From assembly GCF_016734815.1 (NCBI RefSeq), contig NZ_JAERQF010000015.1, forward strand, positions 47,769 through 111,768: 64,000 nucleotides of DNA, given 5' to 3'. Position numbers and translations under genes: made by a program. Shown here piece after piece: positions 24,699 through 33,178 of this stretch (its first letter is position 1; each line of letters opens with the position of its first letter). Under the pieces are notes generated by a model. It worked only from the letters and a program-made list of their open reading frames with translations, made no database searches and was not told where the DNA came from. This DNA comes from Hymenobacter rubidus. Lineage in GTDB: Bacteria > Bacteroidota > Bacteroidia > Cytophagales > Hymenobacteraceae.

Positions 24699-25423
24699 AG
24701 CGCGGTCGCCATTAGCGCCTCGGCCACCACCAAATCTTCCGGCGTCGTGATTTTCAGGTTGCGGTAATCCCCTTCCACCAGCTGCACGCGGCAAAGGTCG
24801 TCTACTACCGTGGCGTCGTCGGTGAAGGTGGCCAGCTCCGGCATGGCGTAGGCCCGGCGCAGCAAGTCAATCTCAAACGTCTGGGGCGTTTGCATCAGGC
24901 GCAGGCGGTTGCGGTTCTGGGCCGCCGAGCCGTGCTGCGACACCAGCCGCACCGAGTCCTTGGGCATCACAGCGGCGGCGGCTGCCGCGTGCGTAGCGGC
25001 GGCGGCATAAGTACGTTCCACCACTTGGCGCGACACCAGCGGCCGCACGCCGTCGTGCACGGCCACAAGTCCTTCCGGGTAGTCACTCAGCGCCGCCAGG
25101 CCCGCTTTCACCGAAGCCCAGCGCGTGGCACCACCCGTCACCAGCTGATGCGGAATGTCTACGCCGTACTGCTTGCACAGCGCGCGCCAGGTATCCAGCT
25201 GGTGCGCCGGCAGTACCAGCACAATGTTGGCCACACCCAGGGCCGGCTCGGCAAAGCGGCGCAGCGTGTGTAGCAGCACCGGCTCTTGGTGCAGCAGCAG
25301 GAACTGCTTGGGCTGGTCGGTGCCCATGCGGGTGCCGCTGCCGCCGGCGACGAGAATGGCTAGTCTTGGGGCTTGGGAGCGGGGAAGTTCGGGGGCCTGG
25401 CGCGGAAGGGTAGGAATTTTCAT
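24695..25423 (-). CDS. ispD: 2-C-methyl-D-erythritol 4-phosphate cytidylyltransferase
   Basis: Protein of 242 residues catalysing CTP plus methylerythritol phosphate to CDP-ME in the non-mevalonate isoprenoid pathway. The nucleotide-binding signature AILVAGGSGTRMG and QPKQFLLL are at residues 22-44, VAVHDGVRPLVS about 137-148, and TDDATVVDDLC with the final DL motif TTPEDLVVAE near the end. There is an ~18-residue Pro/Arg-rich leader before the fold. The stop codon and last bases fall in the arm of a palindromic repeat, so the native C-terminus has probably been altered by a residue or two. Upstream queA is in the same direction but separated by a terminator. Confidence 0.92.
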   Translation of the reverse strand: MKIPTLPRQAPELPRSQAPRLAILVAGGSGTRMGTDQPKQFLLLHQEPVLLHTLRRFAEPALGVANIVLVLPAHQLDTWRALCKQYGVDIPHQLVTGGATRWASVKAGLAALSDYPEGLVAVHDGVRPLVSRQVVERTYAAAATHAAAAAAVMPKDSVRLVSQHGSAAQNRNRLRLMQTPQTFEIDLLRRAYAMPELATFTDDATVVDDLCRVQLVEGDYRNLKITTPEDLVVAEALMATAL

Positions 25424-25440
25424 CGGCGCGAAGTTCTGCT

Positions 25441-25483
25441 AAAAAAGAATGCCGGAATCCCTTATCGGGAGTTCCGGCATTCT
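25441..25483 (-). terminator. Terminator after queA
   Basis: AGAATGCCGGAA (25446-25457) pairs with 25472-25483. On the minus strand a run of six T (complement of 25441-25446) follows. Confidence 0.85.
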
Positions 25484-25505
25484 CAAAGCTTGGCGGCCTG
25501 AATTC

Positions 25506-26555
25506 TTACAGAATCAGCATGGCGTCGCCGTAGCTGAAGAACTTATACTTCTCCTTGATAGCTTCCTTGTAGGCTTCCATCAGCAGGGGGTAGCCGGCGA
25601 AGGCCGACGCCAGCATGATGAGCGTGCTCTCCGGCATGTGGAAGTTGGTGAGCAGCGAGTTGGCGATTTTAAATTCGTGGGGCGGGAAAATGAACCGGTC
25701 AATCCAGCCCTGGGTGGGCTTCATGCGGGCATTGGCCGACACCGACGCCTCCATGGCGCGGATGGTGGTGGTGCCCACGGCGCACACCTTCTTCTTGGCA
25801 TCGAGGGCCTTGTTCACCACTTCGCAGGCCGGGGCCGTCACGATGAAGTTTTCCGAGTCCATCTTGTGCTTGGTCAAATCCTCCACATCCACCGTGCGGA
25901 AAGTGCCCAGGCCCACGTGCAGCGTCACGAATGCCGGCTCTACGCCCTTGATTTCCATGCGCTTCATCACCTCGCGGGTGAAGTGCAGGCCGGCCGACGG
26001 CGCCGCCACCGCGCCAATGTGCTCGGCGTAAATCGTCTGGTACCGCTCTTTGTCGGCGGGCTCGGTTTCGCGGTTGATAACTTCTTTCGGAATCGGGGTT
26101 TCGCCCAGCTCGTAGAGCGCCTTGCGAAACTCCTCGTCGGTGCCATCAAACAAAAACTTGATGGTCCGGCCGCGCGACGTGGTGTTGTCAATCACTTCGG
26201 CCACCATGTCCGACTCGCCGAAATACAACTTGTTGCCCACGCGGATTTTGCGGGCGGGGTCTACCAGCACGTCCCACAGGCGCAACTCCTTATTCAATTC
26301 GCGCAGCAGGAAAACTTCAATCTTGGCACCGGTTTTTTCTTTGTTGCCGTAGAGGCGGGCCGGGAAAACTTTGGTGTCGTTGAAAACCAACGCGTCTCCT
26401 TCATCAAAATAATCGAGAATATCTTTGAAGCTGCGGTGCTCAATCTGGCCGGTGGAGCGGTGCAACACCATCAGGCGGCTTTCGTCGCGGTTGCGGGCGG
26501 GATGCAGGGCTACTAGCTCCTCGGGGAGTTCAAATTTGAACTCATGCAATTTCAT
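25506..26555 (-). CDS. queA: S-adenosylmethionine:tRNA ribosyltransferase-isomerase
   Basis: Protein of 349 residues that transfers the ribosyl part of SAM to preQ1 in tRNA during queuosine synthesis. The start at 26555 ([20 protein letters not shown]) matches the family N-terminus and fits the promoter at 26601-26608. Met two codons upstream (26561) is an alternative. Signatures: [41 protein letters not shown] and the C-terminal [19 protein letters not shown]. The length is normal. Confidence 0.95.
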   Translation of the reverse strand: MKLHEFKFELPEELVALHPARNRDESRLMVLHRSTGQIEHRSFKDILDYFDEGDALVFNDTKVFPARLYGNKEKTGAKIEVFLLRELNKELRLWDVLVDPARKIRVGNKLYFGESDMVAEVIDNTTSRGRTIKFLFDGTDEEFRKALYELGETPIPKEVINRETEPADKERYQTIYAEHIGAVAAPSAGLHFTREVMKRMEIKGVEPAFVTLHVGLGTFRTVDVEDLTKHKMDSENFIVTAPACEVVNKALDAKKKVCAVGTTTIRAMEASVSANARMKPTQGWIDRFIFPPHEFKIANSLLTNFHMPESTLIMLASAFAGYPLLMEAYKEAIKEKYKFFSYGDAMLIL

Positions 26556-26600
26556 CGCCATAGGGCTATAATTGGGGGAAGATACGGAAATTTGGGGAGG

Positions 26601-26608
26601 CAAAAGTA
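26601..26608 (-). promoter_or_regulatory. Promoter -7 element of queA
   Basis: The complement of 26601-26608 reads TACTTTTG, an exact TAnnTTTG, about 46 bases upstream of the chosen ATG. The -33 region has only CTG at suitable spacing. Confidence 0.55.
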
Positions 26609-26747
26609 CGGCTTTTTATTTGGTATTCAGCTTTTCGGCATTCTGGCGCTGTAGAAAACAGCTTTGCGCGCCCGGCGTCGCAACTTCCCGGCCGAATCCC
26701 GTCTTTTGCGCTCAGGTATTATTCCTTCTTTCTGCACGCGCTTCATT

Positions 26748-28010
26748 ATGCTCACGCTCCGCCTCACGTTTGAAAGCTTTCGGTTTGCCTGGGACGCCCT
26801 CAAATCCAACTTGTTGCGCACCGTTTTGTCGCTGCTGGGGGTCACGGTGGGTATTTTTTCCATCATCGCCGTTTTCACCATTGTCGATTCGCTGGAATCC
26901 AACATTCGCAGCAGCCTCGATTTCGTGGGCGACAAAATCATCTACGTGCAGAAGTGGCCCTTTATTTTCAGCCCCGACTCGCCGTGGTGGACGTATTTCA
27001 GCCGGCCCAATCCCACCCCGCGCGAGTTCCAGCAATTGCGCCGGCAGCTGGGGCCCAATAACAAAGGCATCGCCATGTTCGCCGCCAACGGCGGCAATAC
27101 CCTAAAAGCCGGCTCCAACTCCGTGGCCGACTGCGTATTGCAGGGCGTGACCTACGATTTCCGCATCGTGAGCAACGTGCCGCTGAAGGAGGGGCGCTAC
27201 TTCACCGTGCAGGAGATGGACGCGGCCCGGCCGGTGGCCATCATCGGGGCCACCATTGCCGAAAACCTGTTTCCCAATGGCGATGCCGTGGGCCGGCAAT
27301 TTAAGGCCAAGGGCATGACCCTGACGGTGATTGGCGTGATGGAAAAAGAAGGCAAAAAGCTCATCACCATTTCCAGCAACGACGCCAACTGCATCATTCC
27401 GTTCAACATGTTTGCCAAGCTGTTTGCGCTGAGCGGTACCGGTTTCGGAAGCGGGCCCCGCGTGTCGCTGGCCGTGAAAGGCCGCGACGAAGACCCCGGC
27501 CTGCTGGACCTGGAGTACGAAATGCGCGGCGTGATGCGCAACATCCGCGGCCTCAAGCCCCGGCAGGATGACAATTTTGCCCTGAACCGCCCCGAAATGA
27601 TTGCCTCCATGGTGGGCAAGCTCTTCAGCATCATTGGCATTGTGGGGGGCGTCATTGGCTCGTTTGCCATCCTGGTGGGCGGCTTCGGCATTGCCAACAT
27701 CATGTTCGTGTCGGTGCGGGAGCGCACCAACATTATCGGCATTCAGAAGTCGCTGGGCGCGAAGAACTTCTTCATTCTGTTTCAGTTTTTGTTCGAAGCC
27801 GTCTGCCTCTGCCTCATTGGCGGCGGGGCGGGCATTCTGCTGGTGTGGCTGGTGACGCTGCTGCCGCAGGATTCGCTGCCGCTCACCATGTCGGCGGCGC
27901 GGGTTGTACTTGGCCTGTTGATTTCCGTAGGTATTGGAGTAATTGCGGGCATTGTGCCCGCCGTGCTGGCCGCTAATCTGGACCCGGTTATTGCCATTCG
28001 GGCCAAGTGA
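26748..28010 (+). CDS. ABC transporter permease, MacB/FtsX type
   Basis: Inner-membrane protein of 420 residues. The start at 26748 (MLTLRLTFESFRFAWDALKSN) gives the canonical cytoplasmic N-terminus. The first membrane helix is LLRTVLSLLGVTVGIFSIIAVFTIVDSL (about 22-48). A large periplasmic MacB-PCD domain follows (about 50-285), and three more helices form the FtsX domain (about 287-310, 345-370, 380-410) with IGIQKSLGAK in the coupling region. The family exports macrolides, lipoproteins or peptides with a separate ATPase. No ATPase gene lies next to it, so the partner must be elsewhere. Confidence 0.88.
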   Translation: MLTLRLTFESFRFAWDALKSNLLRTVLSLLGVTVGIFSIIAVFTIVDSLESNIRSSLDFVGDKIIYVQKWPFIFSPDSPWWTYFSRPNPTPREFQQLRRQLGPNNKGIAMFAANGGNTLKAGSNSVADCVLQGVTYDFRIVSNVPLKEGRYFTVQEMDAARPVAIIGATIAENLFPNGDAVGRQFKAKGMTLTVIGVMEKEGKKLITISSNDANCIIPFNMFAKLFALSGTGFGSGPRVSLAVKGRDEDPGLLDLEYEMRGVMRNIRGLKPRQDDNFALNRPEMIASMVGKLFSIIGIVGGVIGSFAILVGGFGIANIMFVSVRERTNIIGIQKSLGAKNFFILFQFLFEAVCLCLIGGGAGILLVWLVTLLPQDSLPLTMSAARVVLGLLISVGIGVIAGIVPAVLAANLDPVIAIRAK

Positions 28011-28153
28011 TGGCCCCGCGCAGGCTCGCTGCTTCCCGATTGCCTGGGCGTAGCGCTTTTTCCGTTGGCTGAGTTCCTGCATGGCCGCTTGATGTGCGGA
28101 ATACTCGCACTGATAAGCGGACGCACCGGCTAGTCTCTGACGCATTTTCTGAC

Positions 28154-29269
28154 ATGACGCTTCCTCCCTTTCTGCACTACGAAATTCTGGGCAATGCGCT
28201 GAGCCAATACCTACTGGCGGCGCTTATCCTGTTGCTAGGCGCTGCATTGCGCCGGCTGATGTCGCGGCTGTTGAGCAAGGTCCTGTTCCGGCTTACCAAG
28301 CGCTACACGGCCGGCGTGAGCGAGCCGGAACTGCACGAGTTGCTGATTCAGCCGCTGTCCATTCTCTTGTTCCTGGGCACCATATACGTGGCGTTTGGTG
28401 TGTTGCGCTACCCGCTGCCGCCCAACGCCGTGCCGGGCGTGGAGCCCTGGCCCAAGGTGGCGCTGCTGCGCGTGTTTCTGCTGGGCTTTATCGCCACCAT
28501 CACCTGGGTAGTGCTGCGGCTGGTCGATTTTGCGCTGCTAGTGGTGCGCCGCCGCAACGAGCTGCGCCTGACGCCGGGCACTACGCGGCTCGACAACCAG
28601 TTTCTGCCCTTTGCCAAGGATTTGCTCAAGGTGCTCGTCATCATCATCGGGGCCATGGTGGTGCTGGGCGAAGTGTTTGGGGTGAACGTGACGGCCCTGA
28701 TTGGCGGCCTGGGCATTGGCGGCCTGGCCGTGGCCTTCGCGGCCAAGGAAAGCCTCGAAAACCTCATTGCCTCCTTCACCATCTTCCTCGACCAGCCCTT
28801 CGGTGTGGGCGACCTCGTGACGGCCGGCGACGTGAGCGGCACCGTGGAAAAAATCGGTTTCCGCAGCACCCGCTTGCGCACCGCCGAAAAAAGCTACGTG
28901 ACCGTGCCCAACAAAAGCATGATTGACAAGCCGTTGGATAACCTCTCGCTGCGCACCTCGCGCCGCGTGGGCTTTACGCTCACCTTCGACCAAAAAACCA
29001 CCAGCGCCCAATTGCACGCCATCATTGCCGGGGCGGTGGCCGCCATGCAGGCCCACCCGCTGGTGACCCAGGACGTGCAGATGAAATTCAACGCCCTCAC
29101 GCCCGCCGGCAAGGAAGTGACCGTGCAGTACTTCGTGGAGACCACCAGCTACGACGAATACCTCGACGTGAAAGAAGACCTCAACTACCGTATTGTGGAA
29201 GTAATTGAGAAGGAGGGTGGAGCACTGGCCGGAGCACCGCCGGCAGTTGCAACACCCGCTAAGGCGTGA
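28154..29269 (+). CDS. Small-conductance mechanosensitive channel (MscS family)
   Basis: Protein of 371 residues starting at 28154 (MTLPPFLHYEILGNALSQYLL). Membrane helices are near 15-35, 65-85, 110-135 and the pore helix 170-205 with the MscS signature NVTALIGGLGIGGLAVAFAA. It is followed by ENLIASFTIFLDQPFGVGD and the beta domain with VEKIGFRSTRLRT and VPNKSMID. It opens on membrane tension to release solutes on hypo-osmotic shock. The C-terminal cytoplasmic domain is complete, with a short Ala/Pro tail. Confidence 0.92.
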   Translation: MTLPPFLHYEILGNALSQYLLAALILLLGAALRRLMSRLLSKVLFRLTKRYTAGVSEPELHELLIQPLSILLFLGTIYVAFGVLRYPLPPNAVPGVEPWPKVALLRVFLLGFIATITWVVLRLVDFALLVVRRRNELRLTPGTTRLDNQFLPFAKDLLKVLVIIIGAMVVLGEVFGVNVTALIGGLGIGGLAVAFAAKESLENLIASFTIFLDQPFGVGDLVTAGDVSGTVEKIGFRSTRLRTAEKSYVTVPNKSMIDKPLDNLSLRTSRRVGFTLTFDQKTTSAQLHAIIAGAVAAMQAHPLVTQDVQMKFNALTPAGKEVTVQYFVETTSYDEYLDVKEDLNYRIVEVIEKEGGALAGAPPAVATPAKA

Positions 29270-29363
29270 AAGTATTTCCGGACCGCAGATTTGACGGATT
29301 TGACGGATTAAAAAGGATTCAATCTGGCTTTTGAATGAAGCTGTGTAGCAGTCGGTTCCGCTC

Positions 29364-29388
29364 GGTCCGACGCCCTGGGCGTCGGACC
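29364..29388. repeat. 12-bp hairpin with single-base loop
   Basis: GGTCCGACGCCC (29364-29375) and its exact complement (29377-29388) are separated by one T. It lies inside the 308-bp inverted-repeat unit. Confidence 0.7.
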
Positions 29389-29487
29389 AGTTCACGCAGG
29401 CAAGGTGCACGAAAGGCCCTTGACCGGCAATCTGTACGCCGCCTAAACAACTTCAATAGATTGCTTTCCAGATTATTACATCCAACT

Positions 29488-29532
29488 AAGCACAAAGAGC
29501 CGCAGCTTAAGAAGCTGCGGCTCTTTGTGCTT
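29488..29532. terminator. Bidirectional terminator between mscS and the TerB-like gene
   Basis: A perfect 21-bp stem (29488-29508 with 29512-29532, core GAGCCGCAGCTT) closes a 3-base loop, with TTT after it. It is nested in the 308-bp unit. Confidence 0.75.
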
Positions 29533-29592
29533 TGATACTTTTATCCGAATCCTTTTTAATCCGTCAAATCCGTTAAATCTGCGGTCCAGGAA

Positions 29593-30486
29593 TCACCGGC
29601 CGCCAAACAGGCCGCCGAGCATACCGCCCAGCCCGCCATTGAGCAGGCCACCCAAGCCGGCCCCCCCTGCGCTGGCGGGCTGCGAGTTGGGCCGGCCGCC
29701 CAAGCCGCCCAAAATGGACATCATTGAGCCCAGGCCGCCGCTGCCAATAGCGGAGCCCTGCTGGGGCAGGTCGGCCGCCGAGTTGCCGCCGCCCAGCAAA
29801 CCACCCAGCATGCCTCCACCCAGCAGGCCACCGAGCAGGCTGCCCATGCCGCTGTGGGCGGCGCCGCCCAGCAGGCCGCCCATGCTGCCGCCCAGCAAGC
29901 CCCCGCCCCCGCCTTGGTTGCCGTAGCTGCTGTTCTGGCCGCCGCCCATCACTTTGGAAATCACCATGGGGGCCACCACGCCCAGCAAACCGGCCATGAG
30001 GGCACTTTTGGGAATGCCCACGTTGGAAAGCTTGTCGCCAATGCTGCTGAAGAAACCTTCCTTGGCGGGGTCCTGCGGGTCGTGGGGCACGGTGGCGGCC
30101 TGGTCCACCACCGATTCGAGGGCCTGTTTTTGCTCTGGGTTGATGCCCAGGTACTGCGACATCTTGCCAATCATGGCTTCCTCGTCGTTGGCATAGGCCC
30201 CATCGGCCCGGGCAAAGCTGATGAGGTCGGTGACCAGGGAAAAGCGCAAGTCGCTGTTTTTAAGCGCATCCAGGTTTTGCTGAATGCTTTGGTTGTTGGA
30301 ATCCTGCGCTGCGGCCAGCACCTGCTGCGTGGCTCCGCCTGACAGGCCCGCTTGCTGCGCCAACGCCTGCAAAAACTGCGTCTCGGCGCCCGAGGCCTGG
30401 CGGTCGGCCGTGGCCAGACTGGCAATGGCACTCAGGTAAGCTGTTTTTTCTGCTTCGGAATAGTTCTGGAGGAGTTGGGTTTCCAT
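29593..30486 (-). CDS. TerB-like domain protein with glycine-rich C-terminus
   Basis: Protein of 297 residues. The start at 30486 (METQLLQNYSEAEKTAYLSAIASL) opens directly into the helical domain; a reading upstream to 30708 adds an implausible leader. Residues 1-125 resemble the TerB/tellurite-resistance helical domain (IASLATADRQASGAETQFL, LISFARADGAYANDEEAMIGKMSQYLGI). Residues 145-175 are hydrophobic, and the last ~120 are built of Gly-Gly-Leu-Leu-Gly blocks typical of YebE/DUF533-type or membrane-associating tails. The function is unknown, and a role in metal stress is only a family-level guess. Confidence 0.75.
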   Translation of the reverse strand: METQLLQNYSEAEKTAYLSAIASLATADRQASGAETQFLQALAQQAGLSGGATQQVLAAAQDSNNQSIQQNLDALKNSDLRFSLVTDLISFARADGAYANDEEAMIGKMSQYLGINPEQKQALESVVDQAATVPHDPQDPAKEGFFSSIGDKLSNVGIPKSALMAGLLGVVAPMVISKVMGGGQNSSYGNQGGGGGLLGGSMGGLLGGAAHSGMGSLLGGLLGGGMLGGLLGGGNSAADLPQQGSAIGSGGLGSMMSILGGLGGRPNSQPASAGGAGLGGLLNGGLGGMLGGLFGGR

Positions 30487-30736
30487 GGAAAAGAAAGGTT
30501 GATTGGAAAGAAGATTTGATGACTTAACGGGACTGAGCCGATTACGTTGCTTGCCGTTTCGACCGCCTGAAACCAGCCTTTTTCTGCTGATAACCGAAAA
30601 TTTTCTTTCACTGAAAATGAATTCGTTGCTGTTATCAGGCGGTGTGTAAGCGAAAAAACTAGCCGTATTGCCACCCATTTGTTTGGCACTTCCAAAAACA
30701 CCTCCCATCTTTGCAATCCCAAACGGAAACGCCCAC

Positions 30737-30811
30737 GGGGGATTAGCTCAGCTGGTTCAGAGCATCTGCCTTACAAGCAGAGGGTCGTAGGTTCGAACCC
30801 TACATCCCCCA
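30737..30811 (+). tRNA. tRNA-Val (anticodon TAC)
   Basis: 75 bases. The acceptor stem GGGGGAT pairs with ATCCCCC, with discriminator A811. The D arm is GCTCAGCTGGTTCAGAGC. The anticodon stem TCTGC/GCAGA has loop CTTACAA, so the anticodon is TAC. The T arm is GTAGG-TTCGAAC-CCTAC. CCA is not encoded. A hairpin follows 8 bases later. Confidence 0.95.
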
Positions 30812-30819
30812 CATTGAGC

Positions 30820-30857
30820 AACAGCCACTTAGCGCAAAAACTAGGTGGCTGTTTTGT
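30820..30857 (+). terminator. Terminator after tRNA-Val(TAC)
   Basis: AACAGCCACTTAG (30820-30832) pairs with CTAGGTGGCTGTT (30841-30853, one G-T pair), followed by TTGTTT. The same AACAGCCACTTA arm recurs after the second tRNA. Confidence 0.7.
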
Positions 30858-30911
30858 TTCTGGTGCCTACGCTGGTGCCTACAAGCTCATCACTGCTTGT
30901 ATTTCTCACCT

Positions 30912-30986
30912 GGGAGGTTAGCTCAGTTGGTTCAGAGCGCTGCTTTCACACAGCAGAGGTCGAAGGTTCGAGCCCTTTACTTCCCA
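30912..30986 (+). tRNA. tRNA-Val (anticodon CAC)
   Basis: 75 bases. The acceptor GGGAGGT/ACTTCCC has one G-T pair. The D arm is GCTCAGTTGGTTCAGAGC. The anticodon stem CTGCT/AGCAG has loop TTCACAC, so the anticodon is CAC. The T arm is GAAGG-TTCGAGC-CCTTT. It reads GTG, complementing the TAC isoacceptor 100 bases upstream. Confidence 0.93.
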
Positions 30987-30995
30987 CACTGATTG

Positions 30996-31033
30996 AACAG
31001 CCACTTAGCTCAATGCTTAAGTGGCTGTTTTGG
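30996..31033 (+). terminator. Terminator after tRNA-Val(CAC)
   Basis: AACAGCCACTTA-GC (30996-31009) pairs with GC-TTAAGTGGCTGTT (31015-31029) with one bulged base, then TTTGG. The right arm is also the left arm of the 46-bp palindrome at 31020-31065, so two alternative folds compete. Confidence 0.65.
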
Positions 31034-31065
31034 TTTAAGCCGCGGCTTAAACCAAAACAGCCACT
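31020..31065. repeat. 46-bp perfect palindrome downstream of the tRNA pair
   Basis: Bases 31020-31042 and 31043-31065 are exact complements with no spacer (centre TTTAAGCCGCGGCTTAAA). The outer parts repeat the AGTGGCTGTT terminator arm. Nothing coding overlaps it. Confidence 0.85.
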
Positions 31066-31210
31066 GATGATTCTGGGGATTAATTTGCCAGTCCCTCGAA
31101 ATCCAGAGTCAGTTTCAGTGACACAGGGCAGCTATGGCACGAAAAGCGCCATTCGAGGCCGGCAGCGTCGGTGCTATCTTCGGGGCTCATTCTTATTGCC
31201 CGTTGCGTTT

Positions 31211-31621
31211 ATGACCACCCAAAAATCTGCGTTCGAATTGCTCGTTGAAGCCTTTGAGTCTGCTTCTGCGGAAGAGTTCAGGCTCAAAAGCGCCCATGTT
31301 CAGGCGCCGGTTTATGAATTGGAAGAAGGGTTTGTCACCTTGGATTCGGTTGAGGTTTTTAAAGCACGATTGGCAGAACACGAAGCTTTTCAGCAGGCAA
31401 GCGCCCGGGCAGAAGAAGAATGGCACGCCGCCAGAGCTGCCTTGGATGCGTGGTTTCCGGCGCCGGTTGTGGCGGCATTGGACCGGGGTGTTGCGCTGAT
31501 TGCGCCGGCTGCCGAGGGCATGATTGCGCTGGTTAAGCACAACGATGCCTACATTATCGAGCGGGCTCCGAACCAGGAAGAAGCATTGAACAAGATTGAA
31601 CGATTCCTAAACCAATTTTAA
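31211..31621 (+). CDS. Hypothetical cytoplasmic protein
   Basis: Protein of 136 residues from ATG 31211 (MTTQKSAFELLVEAFESASAEEF), no signal peptide, mostly helical and Ala/Glu-rich (KARLAEHEAFQQASARAEEEWHAARAALDAW). The end PNQEEALNKIERFLNQF is amphipathic. I recognise no family. Its moderate GC and lone position after two tRNA genes would fit a gene acquired beside a tRNA, but no integrase is present. Confidence 0.6.
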   Translation: MTTQKSAFELLVEAFESASAEEFRLKSAHVQAPVYELEEGFVTLDSVEVFKARLAEHEAFQQASARAEEEWHAARAALDAWFPAPVVAALDRGVALIAPAAEGMIALVKHNDAYIIERAPNQEEALNKIERFLNQF

Positions 31622-31646
31622 ACAGCCCGGATGTTCGATGGGCTAT

Positions 31647-31889
31647 TTAGTGGGTTCGGCTGGCCGGTGGGGAAGGTGTACGGGGGCCGAGCGTGCGACC
31701 GATTTTAGTCGGATTCACAAAAGGAACCGGGCCGTGGACCGGGGATGCCTTGGCATCGACGGCCACAACCGAATCGGTTGGCATGGGGTGGTCGCCGGTA
31801 ATGAGCTGGTTGTTTGTGGCGGGGGAGCTGTTGCAGGCTCCAAGGGCGCCGCCCATGACGAACAGCAGGGCGACAAGGAAATACTTCAT
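31647..31889 (-). CDS. Small lipoprotein, hypothetical
   Basis: Protein of 80 residues. MKYFLVALLFVMGGALGACN is a good lipoprotein signal with Cys19. The rest is short, Pro/Thr-rich and probably unstructured (TDSVVAVDAKASPVHGPVPFVNP). Function unknown. The gene is convergent with the 31211 gene; the short AGCCC/GGGCT hairpin between them is weak. Confidence 0.6.
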   Translation of the reverse strand: MKYFLVALLFVMGGALGACNSSPATNNQLITGDHPMPTDSVVAVDAKASPVHGPVPFVNPTKIGRTLGPRTPSPPASRTH

Positions 31890-32121
31890 GAATAGGAGCG
31901 AAAGTGCCTTCCTTCAACGGGCGCTCAGACGTAGGGTTGAGAGCTGTGTAGCGCGCATCACCAATACCAAGGCTTATTTAGGGGCCTTGTGTACCTCCCT
32001 ACCCTAAAGACAATCCCTCCACGCAGTGCTGTCACAAGGTTTGGGCATACTCCGTTGCAGCTTGAAGACTGCCTTCGCCCTCTTTCATTAAGGCATTAAG
32101 GTTGTCACCGCCTATTTTTAT

Positions 32122-33138
32122 ATGATGAATTTACCCTCTTTACGGGCCTGGACGCGTTGGCTGGCAGGCATCGTCACGCTCCTGCTACTGCTAGTGGCCA
32201 CGCACCCGGCAGTAGCGCAGCAGCCAGCAGTGCCCCGCGACACCTCGTTCACGACGTACAGTGCTTTTGTTAAAGCCCGGAAGAAGTATCCGGCCATCAG
32301 CATTGCCCGGCCCGCGGTGCCGGCCACTATTCAGGCAAAGACCAATGTGACCTACTGCTCGCTGAATGGGCGCGACCTGCAGCTGGATATTTTCTATCCG
32401 GCGGCCAAGCGCCGCAAAGGCTACCCGGCGGTGCTGCTGGTGTACGGCGGCGGGTGGCGCTCCGGCAACCGGTCGCAGCACGTGCCCATGGCGCAGCAGC
32501 TCGCCGCCAAAGGCTACGTGACCATGACGGCCGAATACCGACTCTCAACCGAAGCCCTGTACCCGGCGGCGCTACACGACCTGAAGGCCGCCATCCGGTG
32601 GCTGCGGGCCAACGCCAAGGCTTTCCCCGTCGATACCACTAAAATTGCGGTGTGGGGCTTCTCGGCGGGTGGCCAGCTGGCCACCTTGCTGGGCACCACC
32701 AACAACAACCCGGCTTTTGAAGCCAAAACCAGCTACGCCAGCCATTCCAGCAGTGTGCAGGCCATGGTTGATGTGGATGGTACGCTGGCTTTTATTCACC
32801 CCGAATCGGGGGAGGGCGACGATAGCAAGGGGCCGTCGGCCGCGACGTACTGGTTGGGTGTTTCTAAAACGCAGAACCCGGAACTATGGCAGCAGGCCGG
32901 CGCGCTAAACCACGTTTCGGCCCAAACGCCACCCATTCTGTTCATCAATAGCTCCGTGGACCGTATGCACGCCGGGCGCGACGACATGACCAAAAAGCTG
33001 GACGAATTTCACATCTACCACGAAATGCACGCTTTTCCGGATTCGCCCCATGCGTTCCCCTTGTTCAACCCGTGGTTTGAGCCCACGCTGAACTACACCG
33101 CCGCGTTTCTGGACCGCGTTTTCAAGCAAAAGCGGTAG
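32122..33138 (+). CDS. Secreted alpha/beta-hydrolase esterase
   Basis: Protein of 338 residues with a signal peptide (WLAGIVTLLLLLVATHPAVAQQ, about 15-36). The fold is that of BD-FAE/acetyl-esterase-type alpha/beta hydrolases: oxyanion segment VYGGGWRSGN, nucleophile elbow GFSAGG with Ser181, a probable acid in NSSVDRMHAG, and His in FPDSPHAFPLF. It probably removes acetyl, methyl or feruloyl groups from plant polysaccharide. It is the first gene of the carbohydrate region and is read outward from the pectate lyase, with a palindromic repeat between them. The exact ester is not predictable. Confidence 0.8.
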   Translation: MMNLPSLRAWTRWLAGIVTLLLLLVATHPAVAQQPAVPRDTSFTTYSAFVKARKKYPAISIARPAVPATIQAKTNVTYCSLNGRDLQLDIFYPAAKRRKGYPAVLLVYGGGWRSGNRSQHVPMAQQLAAKGYVTMTAEYRLSTEALYPAALHDLKAAIRWLRANAKAFPVDTTKIAVWGFSAGGQLATLLGTTNNNPAFEAKTSYASHSSSVQAMVDVDGTLAFIHPESGEGDDSKGPSAATYWLGVSKTQNPELWQQAGALNHVSAQTPPILFINSSVDRMHAGRDDMTKKLDEFHIYHEMHAFPDSPHAFPLFNPWFEPTLNYTAAFLDRVFKQKR

Positions 33139-33178
33139 CGCAATAGCTGCGCAAGTGGGAAAAATTATTGCAAGGAAA

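Larger units (their letters stand above)
29280..29587. repeat. 308-bp unit bounded by 41-bp inverted repeats (MITE-like)
   Basis: Arms 29280-29320 and 29547-29587 are complementary at 40 of 41 positions (GGACCGCAGATTTGACGG is the outer end). The 226 bases between hold no gene but contain two internal hairpins (29364-29388 and 29488-29532). It fills almost the whole 323-base spacer between the convergent mscS and TerB-like genes. No clear target-site duplication is visible at the ends. Confidence 0.75.

Noticed and set aside
30679..30921. An 80-codon open frame across the tRNA-Val(TAC) gene
   Set aside because: It translates the tRNA itself (GSNPTSPT-type artefact) and is not a protein gene.
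30737..31621. A genomic island or integrase at the tRNA-Val pair
   Set aside because: No recombinase gene, no repeat of the tRNA 3' end further along and no sharp boundary were found, so only the tandem 12-mer and palindrome are reported.
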